34,553 bases of DNA from an uncultured Prolixibacteraceae bacterium. Lineage in GTDB: Bacteria; Bacteroidota; Bacteroidia; Bacteroidales; Prolixibacteraceae. Positions 26,684 to 34,487 of this stretch are shown here, piece after piece. Each line of letters opens with the position of its first letter. Position 1 is the stretch's first letter. The notes beneath the pieces were generated by a model that searched no databases, was not told the origin of the DNA, and saw only the letters and a list, made by a program, of their open reading frames with translations. Made by a program: the position numbers and the translations under genes. The DNA lies in assembly GCA_937915865.1 (NCBI GenBank), contig CALGIG010000069.1:1-34553 (forward strand). The letters run 5' to 3'.

Positions 26684-28186
26684 TTATGCTGGCATATCTG
26701 GCAAACTCCATCCTTTACGGTAGGTATGTTTGATAAGTTCTTCAGCAAATTTAGTAGCAGGAACCGGATCAGTATAACCTCTGTCGAATGTTGGGTGACC
26801 ATCATGAATTTTGAATTTATCTTCAGTAATGATCTTAATTTGTTCGCTATCGGTAATATTGGTAAATTTCATGTTTGGTCCATCCCATTCAAGCTCTTTG
26901 TTCAGGGTTTGTAAACGAACAGCCAATACACCCATTACAACCATTTCGTTGAACGGACCAGCTTCGCCGAAATAAGAAGCTGTTTGTACACGGCTTTCTG
27001 GTGCTTCTTTACAAGCGCGTACCCAATCCATTTCGTGAGAACCTTCAACACGACGACGGAATTTTGGTGCAGTAGTTGGTTTGTCAACAGTTCCGTTTGG
27101 ACGAAGAATCCATGGATTTACACCGTAGCAACCACACACTAAAATACCTTTTGTTCCGTAGAAGAAAACACCGCCACCCGCATCGTTCGGATTTTTACCA
27201 GCTGGCCATCCGGATGGAAGCATTGGCTTAATACCTCCGTCGTACCAGTAAACTTCAACTTGTGGGAGTTCTCCTTTTTTCGAGCCTTTCCATTGACGTT
27301 TTGCTTTACGTGCAGGGAAAGTTAGTTTAACCGACTGAGCTGAAGGAGCACAATCCTGAAGTAATAAAGTTGAGTTACCTTGTGCTTTGGTTGGGTAACC
27401 TAAATCCAAACCAACGAATACCGGATGAAGGATGTGACAAGCCATATCGCCTAATGCACCTGTACCATAATCCCACCATCCGCGCCAGTTCCATGGGTGA
27501 TAAATTTCGTTGTATGGGCGCATTTTAGCCGGACCAGTAAATAAATCCCAATCCAATGTTTCAGGAACCCATTGTCCTTGGCTTGGTGTATTCAAACCTT
27601 GTGGCCAGATTGGACGGTCGGTGAAAGCTTCAACCTTAGTTACTTCTCCAATTTCGCCATTGGCAAGCCATTCGCAAGTTAGGTTAACACCTTCGCCTGA
27701 TGATCCTTGGTTTCCCATTTGTGTGGCAACTTTATATTTATCAGCAAGTTTGGTTAACAACCGCGATTCGTATACCGAGTGAGTCAACGGTTTTTGCAGA
27801 TAAACATGTTTGCCTAATGTAATAGCATGAGATGCTGTAATACAGTGAGAGTGGTCGGCAGTTGCAATAACAACGCCGTCGATTGATTTGCCCAGCTCGT
27901 CATACATAACTCTCCAGTCCTTGTATTTTTTAGCTCCCGGGAAATCGTTAAAACAACCTTCTGCATATTTCCAGTCTACATCGCATAAACCTACAATGTT
28001 TTCTGATTTTAGGTTTTTTAGGTTAGCGTGGCCCATACCGCCAATACCAATACCGGCAATATTTAGTTTGTCACTGGGAGCCTTGTGTCCCATGCCAGCA
28101 ATCACATTACTGGGAAGAATGGTTACCGCTGCTGCAGCAGTAGCCGAAGTTGCTAAGAATGATCTTCTGCTAAATTTGTTTTCCAT
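26684..28186 (-). CDS. Tat-exported Gfo/Idh-family oxidoreductase
   Basis: 500-residue NAD(P)-dependent oxidoreductase of the Gfo/Idh/MocA family with a twin-arginine signal (SRRSFL, 6-11; hydrophobic 12-30). It should therefore fold with its cofactor in the cytoplasm and be exported by Tat. The dinucleotide motif GIGIGGMG is at 45-52, and the usual EKP lysine motif is QKP (131-133). The GFO_IDH_MocA C-terminal fold includes WNWRGWWDYGTGALGDMACH. Family members oxidise or rearrange sugars and cyclitols; the substrate is unknown. The frame is open 28 codons further upstream, but the ATG at 28186 begins a textbook Tat signal. It is the intact paralogue of the frameshifted gene at 24396-25882. 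Confidence 0.9.
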   Translation of the reverse strand: MENKFSRRSFLATSATAAAAVTILPSNVIAGMGHKAPSDKLNIAGIGIGGMGHANLKNLKSENIVGLCDVDWKYAEGCFNDFPGAKKYKDWRVMYDELGKSIDGVVIATADHSHCITASHAITLGKHVYLQKPLTHSVYESRLLTKLADKYKVATQMGNQGSSGEGVNLTCEWLANGEIGEVTKVEAFTDRPIWPQGLNTPSQGQWVPETLDWDLFTGPAKMRPYNEIYHPWNWRGWWDYGTGALGDMACHILHPVFVGLDLGYPTKAQGNSTLLLQDCAPSAQSVKLTFPARKAKRQWKGSKKGELPQVEVYWYDGGIKPMLPSGWPAGKNPNDAGGGVFFYGTKGILVCGCYGVNPWILRPNGTVDKPTTAPKFRRRVEGSHEMDWVRACKEAPESRVQTASYFGEAGPFNEMVVMGVLAVRLQTLNKELEWDGPNMKFTNITDSEQIKIITEDKFKIHDGHPTFDRGYTDPVPATKFAEELIKHTYRKGWSLPDMPA

Positions 28187-28409
28187 TGGAAAGAAATTTG
28201 ATTTAGGTATAAAAATTTGTTTGTGTTCAAAAAACCTTCTAAAGGTAAAATTATCTTGCTTATTCCCCAAGCATAATTTTTGATCTTTTAAAACATCATT
28301 TCTTCTTTATTTAAGCGGAGTTTGAAGTGTTTGTGCTACACTTAAATTCAACGTCAAGTAAATTAATTTTTTCGGATAGCTTTTGTCTATTCTGTATTGA
28401 AAAATTCGA

Positions 28410-28441
28410 TTTGACACGGAAACAATCCGGGTTTATATTTG
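28410..28441 (+). promoter_or_regulatory. Peroxiredoxin promoter (TTTG-N20-TATATTTG)
   Basis: TTTG at 28410-28413, exactly 20 bases, then TATATTTG at 28434-28441: a perfect match to the Bacteroidota primary sigma consensus. Transcription should start near 28448, giving a leader of about 37 bases. Confidence 0.75.
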
Positions 28442-28484
28442 TCCATTATTTATAAGAATTCTAAATTATTAAACAGAAATAAGT

Positions 28485-29015
28485 ATGAAAACTATTGGAG
28501 AAAAATTCCCGGCATTTTCGAAAGAAGCAGTTGTTTCGCTCGAAGCAGGTAAAGAATTTAAGACATTGACCAATGCTGACATTAATGGTAAATGGACAGT
28601 ATTCTTTTGGTGGCCACTCGACTTCACGTTTGTATGCCCAACCGAGATTGTGTCGTTCAACCAACATTTTGAAGAGTTTGCTAAACGTGATGCGAATGTT
28701 GTTGGTGCATCCATCGACTCACAGTTTGTTCACCTTGCGTGGAGGAACAATCACCCTGGATTGAAGAATTTAAAATTTCCTATGTTGGCCGATACCAGCA
28801 AGTCGCTTTCTGAAGAACTTGGTATTTTAGAACCAGCTAATAAAATTGCGTACCGTACAACGTTTATTATCGATCCTGAAGGAACAATTCAACACGTTTC
28901 GGTTAATGGACTAAATGTAGGCCGTAATGTAAAGGAAATTCTTCGTATCCTCGACGCATTGCAGACTGGAGAATTAACTCCATGCGACTGGGTTCCGGGT
29001 GAAGCTACATTGTAA
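28485..29015 (+). CDS. 2-Cys peroxiredoxin (AhpC/TSA family)
   Basis: 176-residue cytosolic thiol peroxidase that reduces hydrogen peroxide and organic peroxides. The peroxidatic cysteine is C51 in DFTFVCPTEI, with the conserved upstream threonine. The likely resolving cysteine is C167 near the C-terminus (TPCDWVPGEATL). The helper Arg is probably in AYRTTF. The usual FYP triplet before the active site reads FWWP here. It is shorter than enteric AhpC and has no AhpF nearby, so the reductant is unknown. It has a near-perfect promoter and a strong terminator, so it is a single-gene transcript. Confidence 0.93.
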   Translation: MKTIGEKFPAFSKEAVVSLEAGKEFKTLTNADINGKWTVFFWWPLDFTFVCPTEIVSFNQHFEEFAKRDANVVGASIDSQFVHLAWRNNHPGLKNLKFPMLADTSKSLSEELGILEPANKIAYRTTFIIDPEGTIQHVSVNGLNVGRNVKEILRILDALQTGELTPCDWVPGEATL

Positions 29016-29045
29016 TCGTTAGGTAATTTCATAGAATAAGGTTAG

Positions 29046-29075
29046 GGGCTGTCAGCAATGACAGCTCTTTTTTTT
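29046..29075 (+). terminator. Terminator of the peroxiredoxin gene
   Basis: A 9-bp stem (GGGCTGTCA / TGACAGCTC, one wobble) closed by a GCAA tetraloop is followed by eight T residues, 31 bases past the stop codon. Confidence 0.92.
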
Positions 29076-29374
29076 GTCGGACCTTGTAATATATTTTTGT
29101 TGAGACGAGGACTGAAATCCAGAGAAACTGCCTTTAAGAGACTGGTTGATTTGTGCTTTTTGCTATTCGAAATTCACCTTCACTAAAAGTTCGGGATTAT
29201 CTCTTTCCTGCGAGAGAGGGATGGAGTATCCTGGGTGCGACAGGGTGAGTATGAGAAAAATTTATCAAATATTTTATAGTTGATTTCTTAACACGATTTC
29301 ATTGAACTAAAATAAGTTTAAATTGGTCGCTTCGCTGCATTTTTCTAATTTCACACGTTCAAAAATTTTCAAGA
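29076..29374. other. Intergenic region with degraded repeat-like sequence
   Basis: About 300 bases with no gene. It holds a segment (29096-29123) resembling one at 26027-26049, and a 7-bp hairpin at 29201-29218 (CTCTTTC / GAGAGAG, CTGC loop). The purine-rich stretch around it looks like a worn intergenic repeat. A weak promoter-like pair (TTGG at 29323, TAATTT at 29346) precedes the thioesterase gene. Confidence 0.4.
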
Positions 29375-29812
29375 ATGGAACTACCAAAATTGAACTATAA
29401 TACTCCGGTAGAGATGGTTCGGATTTACTTGAAAAATACTATGGTTGAGCACCTTGGTATTGAGTTCACCAGTTATGGCGATGGATGGGTAGAAGCTACG
29501 ATGCCTGTTGATCATCGGACTTCCAGGCCTGGAAACATGTTGCATGGCGGAGCAAATCTGGCTTTAGCCGAAACTGTTGGCGGATTTGGATCGATGTTAA
29601 TTGTTGACATGCAGGAATACGATGTTCGTGGTATTCAGGTAAGCGCCAGCCATACCGGAAAAGCTGATAGTGGGATGGTTTATGCCAGGGCTGAAGCATT
29701 GCATTTGGGCAAGCGCACACATATTTGGAATGTCGACATCCGTAATGCAGCGGGTAAATTGATTTCAACGGCCCGTGTGACTAATATGATTGTTAAAAGG
29801 CATGAAAAATAG
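29375..29812 (+). CDS. Hotdog-fold acyl-CoA thioesterase, candidate DHNA-CoA thioesterase
   Basis: 145-residue single hotdog domain of the PaaI/YdiI type. The active-site block MLHGGANLALAETVGG (55-70) has H57, the paired glycines and the catalytic acid E66, in the arrangement of E. coli YdiI/MenI. The menF start codon overlaps its 3' end by 11 bases, and menD follows. Because menaquinone synthesis needs a thioesterase to release 1,4-dihydroxy-2-naphthoate from its CoA ester, that role is the best inference. A general phenylacetyl- or acyl-CoA thioesterase remains possible. The ATG at 29375 follows a short AT-rich leader. Confidence 0.85.
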   Translation: MELPKLNYNTPVEMVRIYLKNTMVEHLGIEFTSYGDGWVEATMPVDHRTSRPGNMLHGGANLALAETVGGFGSMLIVDMQEYDVRGIQVSASHTGKADSGMVYARAEALHLGKRTHIWNVDIRNAAGKLISTARVTNMIVKRHEK

Positions 29813-30941
29813 GTTGGAAATTGAAGGTCTTCTCGACCAGCTTCTTGATAAAAATATTGCTTTTGCTGTTTGGTTTAATCCGCGCGAATCGGAGTTAGGG
29901 TTGGTGATAGGCGATGCTACCGATGTGAAAATCTTCACTAGGTTCGATCAGCTAAACGGCGAAGCGGGTTTTGTTTTTGCCCCGTTTAGGATTACACCTG
30001 AAAGTCCGGTCATTTTGCTTCGTCCGAAATTTTGGACATCCGATTTTTCAGAGTTTGGCTCGTTGAATGTTGGCGACTTTGAGCCATTTAGGCAAATCAA
30101 AAATCAAGAGAAATGTAACGCGATATCGCAGGAAGATTATTTATTACTGATCGAAAAAGCGGTTTCCGATATTCGCGACGGAGCTTTTTCGAAGGTGATT
30201 ATTTCTCGTCAGATTCCGTTTGAACGAAAAGATACATCGCTGGGACACCTGTTTCTTCAGCTTCACGAAAAAACGCCCAATGCCTTTACTTACCTGGTAA
30301 ATTTACCTTATGCCGGAATTTGGATGGGAGCAACGCCGGAAGTTTTGGTAAAATCAGACGTTGAGCGTTTCGAAACAGTTTCGCTTGCTGGTACACAGGT
30401 TAGAAAATACGATGGCGAAGAATATTACTGGAGCACCAAAGATATTGAAGAACAGGCTTTTGTTTCTCGATATATGCTTGATGTGTTTTTTAATTTCGAC
30501 ATACATAAATATAAAACTACAGGGCCTGAAACGTTGGAAAGTGGCAAAGTGGCTCACCTGAAAACTTCGTTCTTTTTTTCGAAAGAGAAAGTCGAAAACC
30601 AGCTGGGAAATTTTGTGGCCGAACTGCATCCAACGCCTGCTGTGTGCGGACTGCCGAAGGATATGGCGCATCAGTATATTAAGGACAATGAGCCATATCA
30701 GCGAAAATATTATACCGGCTATTTGGGCCCGTGGCGGTTGGATGGGCAGGTTTCGCTGTTCGTAAATTTGCGTTGTATGGAAATCACATCCGACGAATAC
30801 ATTTTGTACGCAGGAGGCGGAATCACAGCCCGTTCTGTGCCTGAAAAAGAGTGGGATGAAACCAATCAAAAGGCAAAAACGTTACTTTCGGTGATTGAGA
30901 ATGAAAGCCCCCTTCCCGTTCCCCCGAAAGGGGAAAGCTAA
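29802..30941 (+). CDS. menF: Isochorismate synthase
   Basis: 379-residue chorismate-binding enzyme converting chorismate to isochorismate, the entry step of menaquinone synthesis. The N-terminal third is variable. The conserved catalytic half (about 110-365) shows SKVIISRQ (130-137), GATPEVLVK (176-184), SLAGTQVRK (194-202), ELHPTPAVCG (274-283) and YAGGGITARS (336-345). I choose the ATG at 29802, which overlaps the thioesterase stop by 11 bases, over a TTG 12 bases earlier. The last 13 residues (NESPLPVPPKGES) are not family sequence. They are encoded by an intergenic-type C/G-rich repeat that has taken over the 3' end. menD follows after 188 bases. Confidence 0.93.
   Translation: MKNRLEIEGLLDQLLDKNIAFAVWFNPRESELGLVIGDATDVKIFTRFDQLNGEAGFVFAPFRITPESPVILLRPKFWTSDFSEFGSLNVGDFEPFRQIKNQEKCNAISQEDYLLLIEKAVSDIRDGAFSKVIISRQIPFERKDTSLGHLFLQLHEKTPNAFTYLVNLPYAGIWMGATPEVLVKSDVERFETVSLAGTQVRKYDGEEYYWSTKDIEEQAFVSRYMLDVFFNFDIHKYKTTGPETLESGKVAHLKTSFFFSKEKVENQLGNFVAELHPTPAVCGLPKDMAHQYIKDNEPYQRKYYTGYLGPWRLDGQVSLFVNLRCMEITSDEYILYAGGGITARSVPEKEWDETNQKAKTLLSVIENESPLPVPPKGES
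30907..30938 (+). repeat. C/G-rich hairpin repeat inside the menF 3' end
   Basis: This tract is very rich in C then G, ending TTCCCC-CGAAA-GGGGAA (30919-30935), a 6-bp hairpin. The composition contrasts sharply with the AT-rich surroundings. Sequences of the form CCTTCCCGTTCCCCCGAAAGG are a common intergenic repeat type in Bacteroidota (recollection, not searched). It encodes the odd MenF tail. Confidence 0.6.
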
Positions 30942-30991
30942 GGTTGGAGATTTGCGAGGTCTTCCGCTTTACTTTTAGGGTGCAGTTTTTT

Positions 30992-31008
30992 CTATCCTGA
31001 AAGGATAG
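30992..31008. repeat. Hairpin in the menF-menD gap
   Basis: CTATCC-TGAAA-GGATAG, a perfect 6-bp stem with a 5-nt loop, is followed by ATATTAATAGCCCCGGGTG. It resembles a worn copy of a Bacteroidota intergenic repeat in which CCCGGG is part of a second hairpin; here that second arm is lost. Confidence 0.5.
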
Positions 31009-31044
31009 CATATTAATAGCCCCGGGTGAAAAGGAAAGAAGATA

Positions 31045-31093
31045 TCCGTCCGTGGGAAAACGTTCATCAAGGCTTTTCTCTTTTTCGGACGGA
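31045..31093. repeat. Inverted repeat upstream of menD
   Basis: TCCGTCCG (31045-31052) and CGGACGGA (31086-31093) are perfect 8-bp inverted arms around 33 bases containing a T/C-rich run. The element ends 36 bases before the menD start, so it will lie in the menD leader if menD is transcribed from menF. Confidence 0.5.
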
Positions 31094-31129
31094 ATGGCTC
31101 AATCCGATAGAAAATTGACAAATTAGATA

Positions 31130-32827
31130 ATGATTTCAAACAAAAAGCATATTCATCAACTGGCCGCTTTGCTTCTGAAAAAAGGCATTACCGACATCGT
31201 GATTTCGCCCGGGAGCCGCAATGCGCCCATGATCCACACATTTCATGGAATTGCCGGGTTTAATTGTCGCAACATTGTTGACGAGCGAAGCGCTGCTTAC
31301 TTTGCGATGGGATTGTCGCTGGCCAAACAGAAACCGGTGGTCATCGTTTGTACCTCGGGAACGGCTACACTGAATTATGCGCCGGCCATTGCTGAAGCTT
31401 TTTATCAAAATATACCCTTGATTGTGCTCACTGCCGATCGACCTGACTACTGGATTGATCAGTTAGAAAGTCAATGTATTCGTCAGGAAGGAATTTACCA
31501 CAATTTTGTAAAGAAAGAGGTGAATTTGCCGCTGGGCGAATCGGATAAAGAATTGTGGCTTGCCGCCCGCCAAATTAACGAATGCCTGAATCTGGCTGTT
31601 TCCGGGATACCAGCCCCGGTGCACATCAATATTCCGCTGGAAGAGCCATTGCATCAGTTAATTAATATTGAATTACCTGAGGTAAAAGAAATTGGGATTG
31701 TTGCTGTAAAACCCAAAATATCGGAAGCAGAACGTTATAGGTTAGGCGAAATTATTGGGCAGTCAAAGAAAATAATGGTTTTGGTTGGACAAATGAATTC
31801 AACCCCGGCACTTGAAAAAGGCTTGGTTGCGTTTGTTGAAAAAACCGGAGCTGTTGTATTGAACGAATATCTTTCCAATTTGAACGACAAACGGTTTATA
31901 AGAGGCATCGACACGATGATGGCAGCCATTCTGGGAGAAAATTCGGTAGATTTTTGTCCCGATTTGCTCATAAGTTTGGGCGGACAGTTTGTTTCCAAAT
32001 CGCTCAAGCAATTTCTGCGGAAAAACATACCTGCCGAGCACTGGCATTTGAGTTTGAGTGCCGAGCATTTCGACACTTACCAATCGCTCACCAAAGTCGT
32101 TCAAACCGAAGCTGCAGATTTCTTTGAATCGCTTGCCGGACAAGAAATACAGACCAGTTCAGACTATCTGAAACTCTGGAAAAGCAAAGAAAATCGGGTT
32201 AATCAGTTGCGCGATGAGTTTGTTGCTGGGAGTGAGTTTTCCGACCTGAAAATTTTTGGACTAGTTAATCAGGCCATTCCTGAAGATTCGGTTGTACATT
32301 TAGGAAACAGCTCGCCCGTGAGATATTCGCTCATTCTCAATCGTGTGAATAAAGCAGAATACTACAGCAATCGTGGTACTGCCGGAATCGACGGCTGTTT
32401 GTCGACGGCTGTTGGTTTTGCCAGCGAATCGGATAAAATAAACACGGTGATTGTTGGCGATTTGTCGTTTTTTTACGATTCGAATGCGCTGTGGAACAAA
32501 TATATCGGCGAAAACCTGCGCATCATTGTTATCCACAATGGTGGCGGCAATATTTTCAGCATGATTAAAGGTCCGGGCGAGACTCCGGCTTTTCAGGAAC
32601 ATTTTTTCACCGAAAACACGCATAAGGCCGAAGGTTTGGCTAAAGCATTCGGGTTAGAGTATTTTTCTGCCAGCAATGAAAATGAATTGAATCAGGTCTT
32701 GACTCAATTCTATTCACCTTTGCAGAAAGCTGCCGTATTGGAAGTTTTTACTGATGCAGAAGTAAATGTAAAGGTATTTCGGGAGTTATTTAAACAAGTA
32801 AAAACCTCATTAAATGAATTCCAGTGA
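31130..32827 (+). CDS. menD: SEPHCHC synthase MenD
   Basis: 565-residue thiamine-diphosphate enzyme. It joins isochorismate and 2-oxoglutarate to give 2-succinyl-5-enolpyruvyl-6-hydroxy-3-cyclohexene-1-carboxylate, the step after MenF. Landmarks: SPGSRNAP (26-33), the cofactor-activating E52 (DERSAAYF), TSGTA (75-79), HLGNSSPVRYS, SNRGTAGIDG, and the cofactor metal motif starting GDLSFFYD at 443 and ending in the IHNGGGNIF block (468-476). Its length is normal for the family. Its stop overlaps the start of the next gene by 14 bases. Confidence 0.97.
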   Translation: MISNKKHIHQLAALLLKKGITDIVISPGSRNAPMIHTFHGIAGFNCRNIVDERSAAYFAMGLSLAKQKPVVIVCTSGTATLNYAPAIAEAFYQNIPLIVLTADRPDYWIDQLESQCIRQEGIYHNFVKKEVNLPLGESDKELWLAARQINECLNLAVSGIPAPVHINIPLEEPLHQLINIELPEVKEIGIVAVKPKISEAERYRLGEIIGQSKKIMVLVGQMNSTPALEKGLVAFVEKTGAVVLNEYLSNLNDKRFIRGIDTMMAAILGENSVDFCPDLLISLGGQFVSKSLKQFLRKNIPAEHWHLSLSAEHFDTYQSLTKVVQTEAADFFESLAGQEIQTSSDYLKLWKSKENRVNQLRDEFVAGSEFSDLKIFGLVNQAIPEDSVVHLGNSSPVRYSLILNRVNKAEYYSNRGTAGIDGCLSTAVGFASESDKINTVIVGDLSFFYDSNALWNKYIGENLRIIVIHNGGGNIFSMIKGPGETPAFQEHFFTENTHKAEGLAKAFGLEYFSASNENELNQVLTQFYSPLQKAAVLEVFTDAEVNVKVFRELFKQVKTSLNEFQ

Positions 32828-34481
32828 ATTGAAAATCAAACTAACGCAACTTCTTTCCCTCAGGAGTGAGAATGAAATTGTGGAATTCAAAGAAGCAAGT
32901 CTTAATTTTGATTTTTCTAAACTTGGCAAGTATTTTTCAGCATTGAGCAATGAAGCTAACTTGTTAGGAAAAGAATGTGGCTGGTTGATATTTGGTGTTG
33001 AAAATAAGAATCATAGAATTGTTGGAACAAAATACCGCGAGAATAGGGCTGAGTTGGACAAACTCAAGAAGGAAATTGCAGACAAAACGTCGAACCGGAT
33101 TACCTTTTTAGAGATTTATGAGGTATTAATGTCTTCCGGAAGAGTAATTTTATTCCAGGTTCCACCTGCACCCAAAGGTTTACCTGTTTCATTTGAAGGT
33201 CATTTTTACGGACGGGATGGCGAAAGTCTTGTTCCTCTGAATATTGAAGAGATGGAACGAATTCGGGTTCAACTTACTTTTTTCGATTGGTCTGCCCAAA
33301 TTGTTCAGGATGCTACAATTAACGATTTGGATGATAACGCTATTCAAAGGGCCAAATTTGAATTTGTAAAGCGAAACCCAAAATATGCCGAAGAGATAGG
33401 AACTTGGGATATTCCGAAATTTCTGGATAAGGCTAAACTGACTATAAAAGGAAAAATTACTCGAACTGCATTAATCTTATTGGGCAAAGAAGAAGCAGAG
33501 CATTTCCTTGGTTCTTTTGTTAAAATTCGATGGACCCTTCGAACAATTGATAACCAGGACAAGGATTATGAGATTTTTTCGATACCTTTTGTTCTTGCAG
33601 TAGACGAAGTTTACAAGAAAATCAGGAACCTGAAATATAGGTATTTACAGGACGGAACGCTATTCCCTAACGAAGTTCTTCGGTATGCCCCGTTTAGTAT
33701 TCGTGAATCATTAAATAATGCCATTGCTCATCAGGATTATACAAAGGCTGCTCGCATAAATGTGGTAGAGTTTGAAGATGACCACCTTGTTTTCTCTAAT
33801 TATGGTACCTTTTTGCCAATTTCGGTTGAAAATGTAGTTTTGAAAGATACCCCCGAAGAAATTTACCGCAACCCATTTTTAGTGGAGGCTATGAAAAATC
33901 TGGATATGATTGAAACACAGGGAGGTGGTATTCGGAAATTATTTAATTTACAACGGGAACGTTTTTTCCCAATGCCTGAATATGATATTGTTGATGGGAA
34001 AGTGAAAGTCACGCTTGTCGGAAGAATTGCTGACGAAGAATTTGCCCGGATTCTGGCAAAAAATCCAACGCTTTCGATCGAAGATATCATCTTGCTTGAT
34101 AGCGTACAGAAAAAGAAACAAATTACCGAAGCAGAATACAAACATCTTAAAAAGCTACGATTTGTTGAAGGTCGGAGAACTAATCCTTATTTATCAATCA
34201 AAATTGTACATCCAACCGGAGATCCGCAGTTAAAAGCTGACTACGTTAAAAATAGGGGATTGGACGATGATTTTGTTAAAAAGTATTTATACGATTTTAT
34301 TAAAATGGGCAGGGTTGGCAGAAAGGATATTGACAAGTTTATTTGGAGTAAATTACCGGATGTTTTGAATGATGAAAAAAAGAAGAATAAAATCATGAAT
34401 CTTTTACAAGAATTAAGAAAAGAAGGTAAAATACATTCTCCGGAACATGGGAAATGGGAAGAAAAGAATGAAATACTTTAG
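32814..34481 (+). CDS. AlbA_2 (Schlafen-type) ATP-binding protein
   Basis: 555 residues. The N-terminal AlbA_2/Schlafen-like domain (about 15-135) begins ENEIVEFKEAS and includes GWLIFGVENKNHRIVG and FYGRDGES. A HATPase_c_4-type ATP-binding region (about 285-400) has RESLNNAIAHQDY (297-309) and IETQGGGIRKLF (366-377). The C-terminus (about 470-545) looks like winged-helix modules (KDIDKFIWSKLPDVL, then IMNLLQELRKEGKI). Such proteins are usually annotated as putative transcriptional regulators or helicase-related, and occur in accessory and defence regions. No specific function is established. The start overlaps menD by 14 bases, suggesting translational coupling to a housekeeping gene. An 11-bp tandem array begins 7 bases after its stop. 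Confidence 0.85.
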   Translation: MNSSELKIKLTQLLSLRSENEIVEFKEASLNFDFSKLGKYFSALSNEANLLGKECGWLIFGVENKNHRIVGTKYRENRAELDKLKKEIADKTSNRITFLEIYEVLMSSGRVILFQVPPAPKGLPVSFEGHFYGRDGESLVPLNIEEMERIRVQLTFFDWSAQIVQDATINDLDDNAIQRAKFEFVKRNPKYAEEIGTWDIPKFLDKAKLTIKGKITRTALILLGKEEAEHFLGSFVKIRWTLRTIDNQDKDYEIFSIPFVLAVDEVYKKIRNLKYRYLQDGTLFPNEVLRYAPFSIRESLNNAIAHQDYTKAARINVVEFEDDHLVFSNYGTFLPISVENVVLKDTPEEIYRNPFLVEAMKNLDMIETQGGGIRKLFNLQRERFFPMPEYDIVDGKVKVTLVGRIADEEFARILAKNPTLSIEDIILLDSVQKKKQITEAEYKHLKKLRFVEGRRTNPYLSIKIVHPTGDPQLKADYVKNRGLDDDFVKKYLYDFIKMGRVGRKDIDKFIWSKLPDVLNDEKKKNKIMNLLQELRKEGKIHSPEHGKWEEKNEIL

Positions 34482-34487
34482 ACATAC

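Noticed and set aside
28187..28270. 28-codon upstream extension of the second oxidoreductase
   Set aside because: The added residues would bury the twin-arginine signal; the ATG at 28186 yields a canonical Tat leader.
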